DNA of 6,687 nucleotides from DATKYV01 sp035528275 (GCA_035528275.1 DATKYV010000154.1:1-6687), one strand, 5' to 3'. Counted from the stretch's first letter, positions 1 to 6,477 are shown. Made by a program: numbers and translations. The notes: generated from the letters alone by a model not told the origin.

Positions 1-1005
1 AATGTAAGCCTTTTTGCCCAGTTCCTCTGCAATCGTGATTGCTTTGCGAAACTTCTCCTTGGCCCGCTTAAGTTCACCGCGCGTCCAATAGACGAGCCCC
101 AAGTTACCGTACGCTATGACCAGTAATTCCTTGTCTTTCATTCCCTCGCCGGCCCGCTCAACCTCCCGAAACTTTTCCTCTGCCCGCCGGAGAGAGCCGA
201 TGCGTGCGTAGAAGAGACCGAAGACGTTCAAAATCCAAGGTTCCGGGTAAACCTGTACGGACTTAGCAAACAGTTCCTCGGCCTCGCTGTTACGGCCCTC
301 CTGGGCAAGTTTGCCTGCCCGGCTCGCGAGATCCACGGCAACTTTGACGAGCCGAGTCTGGGAATCTTCATTTTCAGCGGCAAGCTTTCGCATTCGCGCT
401 TCCAATTGTGCTAGGCGATCCGAGAATTCCTGCGGAACCACTCCCTGGCCCGAGTCAATGGCTGGCTCATAACCGTCAAGCCACTTAGCAATATGCGTGG
501 TAAGGAGCCTCTCCCATTCGATTGGCTCCGAATACCGTTTGAAAAACAGTGATCGTTCCGCTTCGATTTCTTTCCTAAAGTTGAGTACCTTGCGCAACTG
601 CTTTCCGGGGTCGGCAATCATTTCTTCCGAAATATCGCGAAAGTAAAGAAAAACGTCGGGAGTTTTTTGTTTCCTGTGCAGTCGGCGCGCCAAAGCGAAC
701 TCTTCCTCTGTGCCGGAGGTGAACCTCGAATTACGGTCGGGCGGGGTACCCCAACGTTTCCAGAGGAGCATTACAAATAGGTCGCATTTCTCAACGTCTT
801 CGTTGATCAAAGCCTGAGGCCGACCAAGGCCTGGCAAAGTGTCCTCCCATCCCAGGGCCTCAAGGTGAATCCCCATTGAATGTGCTTTCTGGCTGTTAAT
901 TGTTTCGAGAATTTTCGGAAAGAGTTTGCGTTCCTCAGACAGGTCGCCGGGAGATGCGATGAAAACGCGTCTAACCGCTAATGCGGTTACTTCTTTCGGG
1001 GACAT
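1..1005 (-). CDS. DUF4062-TPR protein, 3' end missing (runs off window edge)
   Basis: The reverse strand is open from position 1005 to the left edge: 335 codons with no stop, so the C-terminus is missing. Residues about 12-125 match the DUF4062 pattern. VFIASPGDLSEER (14-26) forms the first strand and helix. ALGWED (50-55), EKCDLFVMLLWKRWGT (72-87) and SGTEEEFALAR (97-107) follow. Residues 126-195 are a charged helical linker, and 196-215 could form a short coiled coil. From about 219 there are three TPR-like helical hairpins, the clearest being AYGNLGLVYWTRGELKRAKE (298-317), and the repeats probably continue off the edge. The ATG at 1005 is preceded by AAGGAG (1023-1018), and an in-frame TAG lies at 1029-1027. 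DUF4062 occurs at the N-terminus of TPR, NACHT and other signalling-type proteins, but its biochemical role is not established. A signalling or conflict role is inference. The gene is AT-richer than its neighbours (43-52% GC in lines I counted, against about 65% in the GT2 gene), which suggests recent acquisition. Confidence 0.85.
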   Translation of the reverse strand, partial: MSPKEVTALAVRRVFIASPGDLSEERKLFPKILETINSQKAHSMGIHLEALGWEDTLPGLGRPQALINEDVEKCDLFVMLLWKRWGTPPDRNSRFTSGTEEEFALARRLHRKQKTPDVFLYFRDISEEMIADPGKQLRKVLNFRKEIEAERSLFFKRYSEPIEWERLLTTHIAKWLDGYEPAIDSGQGVVPQEFSDRLAQLEARMRKLAAENEDSQTRLVKVAVDLASRAGKLAQEGRNSEAEELFAKSVQVYPEPWILNVFGLFYARIGSLRRAEEKFREVERAGEGMKDKELLVIAYGNLGLVYWTRGELKRAKEKFRKAITIAEELGKKAYI

Positions 1006-1017
1006 GCGAAAATGGTA

Positions 1018-1023
1018 CTCCTT
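1018..1023 (-). promoter_or_regulatory. ribosome binding site of the DUF4062-TPR gene
   Basis: On the minus strand AAGGAG lies 12 nt before the ATG at 1005-1003. It is a near-consensus Shine-Dalgarno sequence with slightly long spacing. It follows an in-frame TAG (1029-1027), which rules out starts further upstream. Confidence 0.6.
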
Positions 1024-1120
1024 AGTCTACGGACATATTACATCCAGAATTGTCGTTCTAGCGCCCGAAATGGGGTGGGACGAGGGGCTGCCTGCCAAGC
1101 TACTCTGGCCACCCGACGTC

Positions 1121-2434
1121 TCAGTCATGAAATTGATGATTCCCAATTCGGATTTGAGCGCCAGAATTCCGAGATGCCCTCATTGCCTCGTAGCCCAACC
1201 ACGCGAAGACCGGCGCGTATTCGAGCGCCAGGATGAACGGCGAATCGACATAGGGCTGCCCGGCAGCGTAGGCGACGACAGGAGCGTAACCCAGCACGCA
1301 GGTGACGGTCATCAGCAGCCACGGGACGCTGGGATAGAAGCACAGGAAGGGAATCGTCCAGGTGAAGTACCAGGGGAAGGCGTTGGGCGAGAGGAGAACC
1401 AGTCCGGCGGTGAGGATCAGCCCGGCGCGCAGCGGCTCCATTCGCTGCCGGAGGACGAAAACCACCAAGCCCAGGAGCAGCGTTCCCACAACGAGGTAGG
1501 CCTGCGGCTTGGAATTCCCGGCGAGCTGGACCAGCCGAAACAAGCTGTCGTTGCCCTCCCACCCCGCGGCGTATTGTCCCAGGCCGTCGAGGAGTTTTGA
1601 GCCCGCACCCGCGTAAGGCAGATAGGCGAGGAGCACCAGCGCCGCAAAAAGCCCTGCGTAAGCCCAGCGCGTCCGCTTGACAAGAATAGGGAGCAACAGT
1701 GCGGCGAAAAATTTCGATAGAAAGGAGAGGGCCAGAAACGCGATTGACAGTACGGGGCGGCGGCCTATAATAAACAGCATTGACACGAGCAGTGTCAGGA
1801 TCGCCAGCGAGTCGTGGTGGCCAGACATCGCAAAGGAGACCACCACCGTGGGATTCCAGGCGTAGATCAGGACGCGGTGGAGCGGCTGCTTGCGAACGGC
1901 AAGGAGAATCAGAAGCACAACGACGCTTGCCAGATCGAGCCCCGTGTAAAGCCGCTTGTAGCCCTGAACGGTTTCCATCCAGGAGAAGGAGAATTCGCTG
2001 AGAGGGGGATAAAGGGTCGGCGTTCCGCTTCCGCCCTCGAGTGGATGGTCGGGGTCCTGGAGGTCAGCGAGTCCCGGCGTGGCGGGATAGACGGTGTAGG
2101 GATTGATGCCCCGCCGGTGCACGCGGCCTTCCCACTGGTAGCGGTAGACATCGCCGGAAATCGCCGGCGCGATGGGAAGGACGAAAAGCCGAAAGGCTAG
2201 CGTTCCCCCAAGGATGATGATCAAGGCCGCGGGGCCAAGCGGGGACTTCTCGACGAGGTAAACCCCGGCAAGATAAAGTGCCCCGGCCAGAAGCGAGAGG
2301 GCGATGAACTCGGGGATGCATGCGGCCAGGTCCTGCTGGCGGCCGAGGAAATGGAAGATGCCCGCCAGGATCAAGGCGAGCATCAGCAAGCCGAGCGTAG
2401 GAAGCCAGGCCAGCGCGCGATTACGTTTTTGCAT
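1121..2434 (-). CDS. GT-C fold polyprenol-phosphate-sugar glycosyltransferase (MptB/DUF2029-like)
   Basis: This 437-residue protein is mostly hydrophobic, with roughly ten membrane segments (for example 12-30, 42-61, 68-88, 168-181, 211-224, 228-251, 258-274, 312-328, 338-348 and 370-392). The first large extracytoplasmic loop carries SGDVYRYQWEG (93-103) followed by GINPY (109-113). This acidic-residue loop is typical of GT-C enzymes of the MptA/MptB alpha-mannosyltransferase and DUF2029/GT87 type, and D95 is the likely catalytic residue. Other family-like blocks are LYPPLSEF (141-148), GHHDS (205-209), the SKFFAALLLP helix (240-249) and NAFPWYFTW (351-359). Such enzymes move a sugar from a polyprenyl-phosphate donor to a glycan or lipid on the outer side of the inner membrane. 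The exact sugar and acceptor cannot be read from the sequence. The start is fixed by a TAA (2437-2435) directly before the ATG; the ribosome binding site is weak (GGAA). The gene is divergent from the GT2 gene 78 bp away. The DUF4062-TPR gene lies 115 bp downstream on the same strand. Confidence 0.88.
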   Translation of the reverse strand: MQKRNRALAWLPTLGLLMLALILAGIFHFLGRQQDLAACIPEFIALSLLAGALYLAGVYLVEKSPLGPAALIIILGGTLAFRLFVLPIAPAISGDVYRYQWEGRVHRRGINPYTVYPATPGLADLQDPDHPLEGGSGTPTLYPPLSEFSFSWMETVQGYKRLYTGLDLASVVVLLILLAVRKQPLHRVLIYAWNPTVVVSFAMSGHHDSLAILTLLVSMLFIIGRRPVLSIAFLALSFLSKFFAALLLPILVKRTRWAYAGLFAALVLLAYLPYAGAGSKLLDGLGQYAAGWEGNDSLFRLVQLAGNSKPQAYLVVGTLLLGLVVFVLRQRMEPLRAGLILTAGLVLLSPNAFPWYFTWTIPFLCFYPSVPWLLMTVTCVLGYAPVVAYAAGQPYVDSPFILALEYAPVFAWLGYEAMRASRNSGAQIRIGNHQFHD

Positions 2435-2512
2435 TTAATTCCGGTGTCTGCGAGGCTCGCGAATCCCCGGCGGGCAAACCCCAGACGCTGGGTTCATTGA
2501 CTTCGGAAAAGT
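2435..2512. promoter_or_regulatory. divergent intergenic region between the GT-C and GT2 genes
   Basis: These 78 bp separate two divergent glycosyltransferase genes and must hold the 5' signals of both. I see no convincing -35/-10 pair. Two inverted repeats stand out: GCGAGGCTCGC (2450-2460), and an imperfect AACCCCAG / CTGGGTT hairpin (2477-2484 and 2488-2494) that ends 18 nt before the GT2 start. Either could be an operator or a leader hairpin. This is inference from layout. Confidence 0.4.
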
Positions 2513-4132
2513 ATGACTCATTTATTGCCGGCCATCTGGATGGTTGACGTGAACCCTGTGGTTCGCTACGTCCACCACATCTTTGGCAAGACCCCCTTCC
2601 AGGGCATTTACGAGCCGAACGCTTTCGACCTTGCGTTCCTGATCCCTTACTTTACCATTCTTGTCATCCTCTCGATTTACGGGATTCATCGCTACTACCT
2701 GACGTATCTCTACTTGAAGAACCGGCGCAAGGCGTCGCCGCCGCGAAAAATCTTCGACGCATTGCCGCGCGTCACCGTGCAGCTGCCGATTTACAACGAG
2801 CGATATGTGATTGACCGCCTGCTCGAGGCCGTCACGCGCCTCGACTATCCCCGGGAGCTTTTGGAGATTCAGGTCCTCGACGACTCCACGGACGAAACGC
2901 GCATGATCGCCTCGCGCCTGGCGAGCGAATACGCCCGTGCGGGCCATCCCGTCTCCTATCATCACCGGACGCACCGCCAGGGGTTCAAGGCCGGAGCGTT
3001 GGCGGAAGGGTTGAAGAAGGCGACGGGCGAGTTCATCGCCATCTTCGACGCCGACTTCGTTCCCCCACCCGGCATCCTGCTCGAGATGGTCCACTACTTC
3101 ACGGATCCCCAGGTCGCGGTGGTACAGGGCCGGTGGACGTGGATCAACCGCGAGTATTCGACCCTGACAGAAGTCGAAGCCATGATGCTCGACGGCCACT
3201 TCGTCGTCGAGCACGGCGGCAGGCATTTCTCCGGACGCTTCTTCAATTTCAACGGCACGGCCGGAATGTGGCGCCGCGCCGCCATCGAGGACTCGGGCGG
3301 CTGGCAGCACGACACGCTCACCGAAGACACTGACCTCAGCTATCGCGCCCAGTTGCGCGGATGGAAGTTCGTTTACGCTCCCGAGATCGTCTGCCCTTCG
3401 GAGCTGCCCGTGGAGGTCAACGCCTTCAAGACCCAGCAGGCGCGCTGGGCGAAGGGATTGATTCAAACCGCCAAGAAGCTGCTGCCCCTGATCTGGCGCA
3501 GCGCGCAGCCGCTCCGCATCAAGCTGGAAGCCACGTTTCACCTGACGGCCAACGTCGCCTATCCGCTGATGCTGCTGTTTTCGCTGATCCTCCTGCCCGC
3601 CATGATCGTGCGCTTCTACCAGGGCTGGTTCCAGATGCTTTACCTGGACCTGCCGCTGTTCCTCGCCGCCACCTGCTCGGTTTCCACGTTCTACATGGTG
3701 GCGCAGCGCGCGCTCTATCCGCGCGGCTGGTGGGGCCGCATCAAGTACGTCCCCTTCCTGATGGCCACCGGCATCGGGCTCACCCTCACCAACACCAAGG
3801 CTGTCCTCGAAGCCCTGGTCGGAAAGGAATCGGAGTTCGTCCGCACGGCCAAGTTCCGCGTGGAAGGACGCGAAGACAACTGGGAGCGCAAGAAGTATCT
3901 CCACCGCGGCGGCTGGATCCCGATGGTCGAACTGGGGCTGGCCTCTTACTTCTGCTTCACCACGGCTTATTCGTTCAGCGTCGAGAACTACCTGACGACG
4001 CCTTTTCTGCTGCTCTTCTTCGTGGGCTATACCTACATGGGAACGATGTCGCTGCTGCAGACGCCGCTGCGCCGGCTGTGGGACGCCCTGCCCGCGCTGC
4101 TGCGTCCCCGCACCGTCGAGCCTGTGACTTAG
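2513..4132 (+). CDS. Membrane GT2 glycosyltransferase, cellulose-synthase-like
   Basis: This 539-residue inner-membrane enzyme has one N-terminal membrane segment (about 38-58), a cytoplasmic GT-A catalytic domain (about 85-320) and a C-terminal cluster of four or five membrane segments (345-366, 376-395, 412-428, 472-489 and 496-515). The catalytic motifs of processive GT2 enzymes are all present: VTVQLPIYNE (88-97), DDS (123-125), the metal-binding DAD (179-181), TED with the catalytic Asp (270-272) and QQARW, the QxxRW acceptor-site motif (308-312). HRTHRQGFKAGAL (151-163) is typical of the cellulose synthase, CslA and glucomannan synthase branch. It therefore probably polymerises a beta-linked hexose from a nucleotide sugar, or transfers a sugar to a lipid carrier. 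The substrate cannot be determined from the sequence. The start follows a short GGA (2505-2507); an in-frame ATG at 2540 is an alternative. The stop overlaps the convergent toxin gene by 4 bp. Its last 52 bp, with two bases beyond the stop, are duplicated at 4889-4940. Confidence 0.92.
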   Translation: MTHLLPAIWMVDVNPVVRYVHHIFGKTPFQGIYEPNAFDLAFLIPYFTILVILSIYGIHRYYLTYLYLKNRRKASPPRKIFDALPRVTVQLPIYNERYVIDRLLEAVTRLDYPRELLEIQVLDDSTDETRMIASRLASEYARAGHPVSYHHRTHRQGFKAGALAEGLKKATGEFIAIFDADFVPPPGILLEMVHYFTDPQVAVVQGRWTWINREYSTLTEVEAMMLDGHFVVEHGGRHFSGRFFNFNGTAGMWRRAAIEDSGGWQHDTLTEDTDLSYRAQLRGWKFVYAPEIVCPSELPVEVNAFKTQQARWAKGLIQTAKKLLPLIWRSAQPLRIKLEATFHLTANVAYPLMLLFSLILLPAMIVRFYQGWFQMLYLDLPLFLAATCSVSTFYMVAQRALYPRGWWGRIKYVPFLMATGIGLTLTNTKAVLEALVGKESEFVRTAKFRVEGREDNWERKKYLHRGGWIPMVELGLASYFCFTTAYSFSVENYLTTPFLLLFFVGYTYMGTMSLLQTPLRRLWDALPALLRPRTVEPVT

Positions 4133-4134
4133 CG
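4083..4134 (+). repeat. 52-bp direct repeat, copy A (3' end of the GT2 gene)
   Basis: This copy begins ACGCCCTGCC and ends GACTTAGCG. It codes the last 16 residues of the GT2 protein (from D524, whose codon starts one base earlier), the stop and two more bases. It matches 4889-4940 at 49 of 52 positions, with an offset of 806 bp. The mismatches are at 4099, 4100 and 4129. It also contains the last codon and stop of the convergent toxin gene. Confidence 0.93.
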
Positions 4135-4554
4135 TCGCCTTTGAGGAGATCCTGCAGTCAGGAGCGGAATGAACCCCGCCTGCTCGAAGTGGCGGTCGCC
4201 GGTGAGCGCTTCGGTGATATCGTATTGACGCATCACCACGAACGAAATGCAGTCAGTAAGTGTCCAGCTCTTGTCAGACCGTTCAGCAAACAGAGCGACG
4301 CCGGCATCGAAGAGCTGCGGACTGGGAGGGACGATGGTACAGGCAGGGTCGGCGCGAAGCGTCTCGATTAGTTGAACAAAGTGGGGTCGAAGGCCCGGCG
4401 ACGAGAGGGCGTCCCCAACTTCCGTGAGGACCCACGCAGTCGTAACTGTGGGATTGGTGATTCTTTCCGCGAGAGCAACCGCCCTCGCGTGCGCGGCGTC
4501 CCCTTGGTGTAGCAGGGCGAGGAAAAAGTAGGTGTCCGCGAAGAGAGGGTTCAC
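4129..4554 (-). CDS. vapC: PIN-domain toxin (VapC-type RNase)
   Basis: This 141-residue single-domain protein has the four acidic residues of the PIN active site in order: D7 in FADTYFFLAL, E45 in LTEVGDAL, D101 in LTDCISF and D120 in TGDRHFEQAGF. They hold Mg or Mn ions for RNA cleavage. VapC toxins usually cut tRNA or rRNA and arrest growth when the antitoxin is lost; the target here is unknown. The length is normal for the family. The start is a GTG at 4554-4552 that overlaps the antitoxin's TGA as GTGA, so translation is probably coupled; AAGAA lies just upstream. The gene converges on the GT2 gene with a shared TTAG (4129-4132). The final Arg codon and the TAA stop lie inside the 52-bp repeat, so the cassette boundary falls at the very end of the toxin. 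Confidence 0.9.
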   Translation of the reverse strand: MNPLFADTYFFLALLHQGDAAHARAVALAERITNPTVTTAWVLTEVGDALSSPGLRPHFVQLIETLRADPACTIVPPSPQLFDAGVALFAERSDKSWTLTDCISFVVMRQYDITEALTGDRHFEQAGFIPLLTAGSPQRRR

Positions 4555-4757
4555 TTCTTAGGCGTTCCGTGAATGTAGTGGTCGTGATTCTCTGAGAAGT
4601 CCGGCGGCAAACCCTCGACATTGCCAATGATGTTCTTAAGACGCTTGGCGAGAGTTTCCTCTTGCACGGGCTCCACGCGCACCGCCGTGCCCTCGGGGAG
4701 GTTAACCCCCGGCGGAAGGACGACGGCACCTTTCTTTACTTTTCCGACATAGCTCAT
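4551..4757 (-). CDS. Antitoxin partner of the PIN toxin (VapB-type)
   Basis: This 68-residue protein begins MSYVGKVKKGAVVLPPGVNL and continues PEGTAVRVEPV. The short beta-rich N-terminus resembles AbrB/DUF104-type antitoxin domains, which bind DNA and repress the operon as dimers. Residues about 34-68 are polar, with a conserved-looking tail NHDHYIHGTPKK (57-68). In this antitoxin type the tail is expected to occupy the toxin active site. It lies upstream of the toxin and overlaps it by 4 bp (GTGA, 4554-4551). An open frame reaches 4919, but I chose the ATG at 4757 because the family-like sequence starts exactly there and the extra N-terminus is basic, cysteine-containing and unlike an antitoxin. 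Its longest version would also start inside the 52-bp repeat. The ribosome binding site is weak (AAGAAG, 11 nt upstream). Assignment rests on context plus sequence style. Confidence 0.82.
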   Translation of the reverse strand: MSYVGKVKKGAVVLPPGVNLPEGTAVRVEPVQEETLAKRLKNIIGNVEGLPPDFSENHDHYIHGTPKK

Positions 4758-4888
4758 GTGCGGCCCGTCTTCTTGAGAGTCAATCAGTGCGCGCTCGGAA
4801 CGTGTATCCCGCTCTCGGCAGAAGCATATCACGAAATGACGGATCGGGTTAATGTCGCTAATGCACGCATCTCTGCGAAAAGTCAGGA
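4758..4888 (-). promoter_or_regulatory. leader and presumed promoter of the toxin-antitoxin operon
   Basis: These 131 bp lie between the antitoxin start and repeat copy B. The operon must be transcribed leftwards from here or from the repeat. About half the bases are GC, lower than in the flanking genes. I find no -35/-10 pair good enough to name and no clear operator palindrome. There is no other gene. Confidence 0.35.
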
Positions 4889-4940
4889 ACGCCCTGCCCG
4901 CGCTAGTGCGTCCCCGCACCGTCGAGCCTGTGACCTAGCG
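4889..4940 (+). repeat. 52-bp direct repeat, copy B (displaced GT2 tail)
   Basis: This copy matches 4083-4134 at 49 of 52 positions and lies on the far side of the toxin-antitoxin genes. In the GT2 frame it still reads NALPALVRPRTVEPVT and a TAG stop, against DALPALLRPRTVEPVT in the gene. The differences are one synonymous Leu codon change, one Leu-to-Val change, one synonymous Thr codon change and, one base before the repeat, Asp to Asn. It has no start of its own and is not expected to be translated. It marks the far edge of an 806-bp insertion or duplication unit. Confidence 0.93.
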
Positions 4941-5100
4941 CGGAGGCTGTAGCCCGGAGCGTCGTATTCATCGCCTCCTGCGAGTGCGTTCTGCCTGAGT
5001 TCCCTGGACGCAGCCCGCTTCCGGCAAGGCTGGAGCCGGGAACCCGGCGCGGCCTTGACCGGGGGTTTATCCTAAGAGGTCATTCATCAAGGGGGAAAAG
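4941..5100 (+). promoter_or_regulatory. upstream region of the aminopeptidase P gene
   Basis: This 160-bp non-coding stretch leads into the aminopeptidase gene. It holds a palindrome, GCCGGGAACCCGGC (5035-5048), with no T run after it, so it is not an obvious terminator. A TTGACC (5054-5059) has no good -10 at a normal distance. I see no RNA gene or coding remnant. If the toxin-antitoxin unit is an insertion, this stretch originally followed the GT2 stop directly. Confidence 0.4.
5091..5096 (+). promoter_or_regulatory. ribosome binding site of the aminopeptidase P gene
   Basis: AAGGGGGA, with its core GGGGGA at 5091-5096, lies 4 nt before the ATG at 5101. It supports that start over the in-frame ATG at 5161, which would cut off half of the signal peptide. 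Confidence 0.65.
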
Positions 5101-6477
5101 ATGCTACGAGGATTCAAGCGCGACTTGGCGTGGTTCTGGGTGGGTATTGCTCTCGCGACGATGGCCCTCGCGGCGGTTCCCGCCGCGGCCTGGGAGCGCG
5201 AGCCGCTGGATGTCTATCATCAGCGGCGGCTGCGGTTGGTGCGCGAGACGGGTGGCGACGGCGTTGTCGTGCTCTTCGCCTATCGCGAGCAGGACATTGG
5301 CGTGGCCACGACGCCCTTCCGCCAGAACGAGAATTTCTACTACCTCACCGGATGGAACGAGCCGGACGCGCTGCTCCTCCTGGTCCCCAAGAACTCCAGG
5401 CGCGCGGACGCGAATCACGAGGTGGAGATCGAAAAGGAAATCCTATTCATCCCCCCGCACGATTACCGGCAGGAGAAGTGGACCGGCCCGAAGCTCGGCC
5501 CCGACGACGAGGAAGCCCCGGCGCGCACGGGATTTCCCACCGTCAAGAGCGCGGGCCTTTTCTCCTCCGAGCTTCAGGAGGCTCTCAAGGATTTCAGTAA
5601 GATTTACACCGAGGCGACCCCGCAGCCGGAAAGCGGCGAAGAGTGCTTTGTCGCGGAGATGCTTTCCAGGATCAAGAAACTCGCGCCGCTGGCGGGGTTG
5701 GAGGATTTCCGGCCGGCGATCATGCGCTTGCGGATGCTGAAATCACCCAGCGAAATCGCGCTCATCCGCAAGGCCACCGAGGATTCGATCGAAGCCCACC
5801 TGGCGGCGATGAAAACCGTCAAGCCGGGCGTGTGGGAGTACCAGGTGGCGGCGCGGATGAAGTACGAATTCGAGCGCCTGGGGTGCGAGTGGCCGGCGTA
5901 TCCGCCCATTGTGGGCTCGGGATTTTTCTCCACGGTGCTTCATTACGGCCAGAACGACCGGCAAATGCAGGCGGGCGACGTGGTGGTGATGGACGTGGCG
6001 GGCGCCTACGGCGGTTACGCCTCGGACATCACGCGCACGCTTCCGGTGAGCGGCAAGTTCACCCCGCGCCAGCGCGAAATCTACGAGATCGTCCTGGGAG
6101 CGCAGAGCGCCGCTCTGGCCGCCGCCAAGCCCGGGATGATGATCAGAAAAGGTGGCGATGGAAAGAACCTTTATCGAATCGCCTACGATTACATCAACAC
6201 CCACGGCAAGGACCTGAAAGGGAAATCTCTTGGCCAGTACTTCATCCACGGCCTCAGCCATTCGTTGGGCCTGAACGTACACGATCCATTCGACTCCGAT
6301 AAGCCACTCGAACCGGGCATGATTATTACCGTCGAGCCCGGGATTTACATCCCGGAAGAGAACCTCGGCATTCGGATCGAGGACGATATCCTCATCACCG
6401 AGGACGGCTCGGAACTCCTGACGCGCCGCCTGCCCCGCACGGTCGAAGAAATCGAGCGCCTGATGTCCCAGAAATAG
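5101..6477 (+). CDS. pepP: Exported Xaa-Pro aminopeptidase (M24B, aminopeptidase P)
   Basis: This 458-residue metallopeptidase removes an N-terminal residue that precedes proline. Residues 1-30 form a signal peptide: K6/R7, a hydrophobic core at about 10-25, then AAA before W31 as a probable signal peptidase I site. The enzyme should therefore act in the periplasm or outside the cell. Residues about 35-170 are the aminopeptidase P N-terminal domain, including FRQNENFYYLTGWNEPDALL (73-92). Residues about 210-455 are the pita-bread catalytic domain. All five dinuclear metal ligands can be placed: D298, D309, H387 in HGLSHSLGLNVHD, E412 in TVEPGIYIP and E427 in GIRIEDD. H281, H383 and H394 match the conserved active-site histidines of E. 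coli PepP. E. coli PepP itself has no signal peptide, so this is a PepP-like secreted form and the symbol shows family only. Likely roles are use of proline-rich peptides or turnover of envelope proteins. The gene appears to be transcribed alone. Confidence 0.93.
   Translation: MLRGFKRDLAWFWVGIALATMALAAVPAAAWEREPLDVYHQRRLRLVRETGGDGVVVLFAYREQDIGVATTPFRQNENFYYLTGWNEPDALLLLVPKNSRRADANHEVEIEKEILFIPPHDYRQEKWTGPKLGPDDEEAPARTGFPTVKSAGLFSSELQEALKDFSKIYTEATPQPESGEECFVAEMLSRIKKLAPLAGLEDFRPAIMRLRMLKSPSEIALIRKATEDSIEAHLAAMKTVKPGVWEYQVAARMKYEFERLGCEWPAYPPIVGSGFFSTVLHYGQNDRQMQAGDVVVMDVAGAYGGYASDITRTLPVSGKFTPRQREIYEIVLGAQSAALAAAKPGMMIRKGGDGKNLYRIAYDYINTHGKDLKGKSLGQYFIHGLSHSLGLNVHDPFDSDKPLEPGMIITVEPGIYIPEENLGIRIEDDILITEDGSELLTRRLPRTVEEIERLMSQK

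Noticed and set aside
926..1600. A 224-codon plus-strand frame across the DUF4062 and GT-C genes
   Set aside because: It crosses two supported minus-strand genes and their gap, and its product is of low complexity.
2497..2526. TTGACT followed by TTTATT as a GT2 promoter
   Set aside because: The -10 would lie inside the chosen coding region and force a nearly leaderless start at 2540. The match is too weak to call.
2522..3904. A 460-codon open frame antisense to the GT2 gene
   Set aside because: It is fully inside a gene with all its catalytic motifs, and its translation is rich in Arg, Glu, Gly and His without domains. GC-rich coding DNA often leaves the opposite strand open.
4156..4888. 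AGTCAGGA at 4156-4163 and again at 4881-4888, near the inner ends of the cassette
   Set aside because: An 8-bp match in this space can arise by chance, and the positions are not symmetrical with respect to the repeats, so it is not called as an end repeat.
4758..4919. N-terminal extension of the antitoxin to 122 residues
   Set aside because: The extension would start inside the 52-bp repeat, is basic and unlike antitoxins, and the family-like sequence begins exactly at the internal ATG.
5035..5048. Perfect GCCGGG / CCCGGC palindrome as a terminator
   Set aside because: Its two-base loop is too tight as drawn and no T run follows, and it lies between the repeat scar and a gene start.
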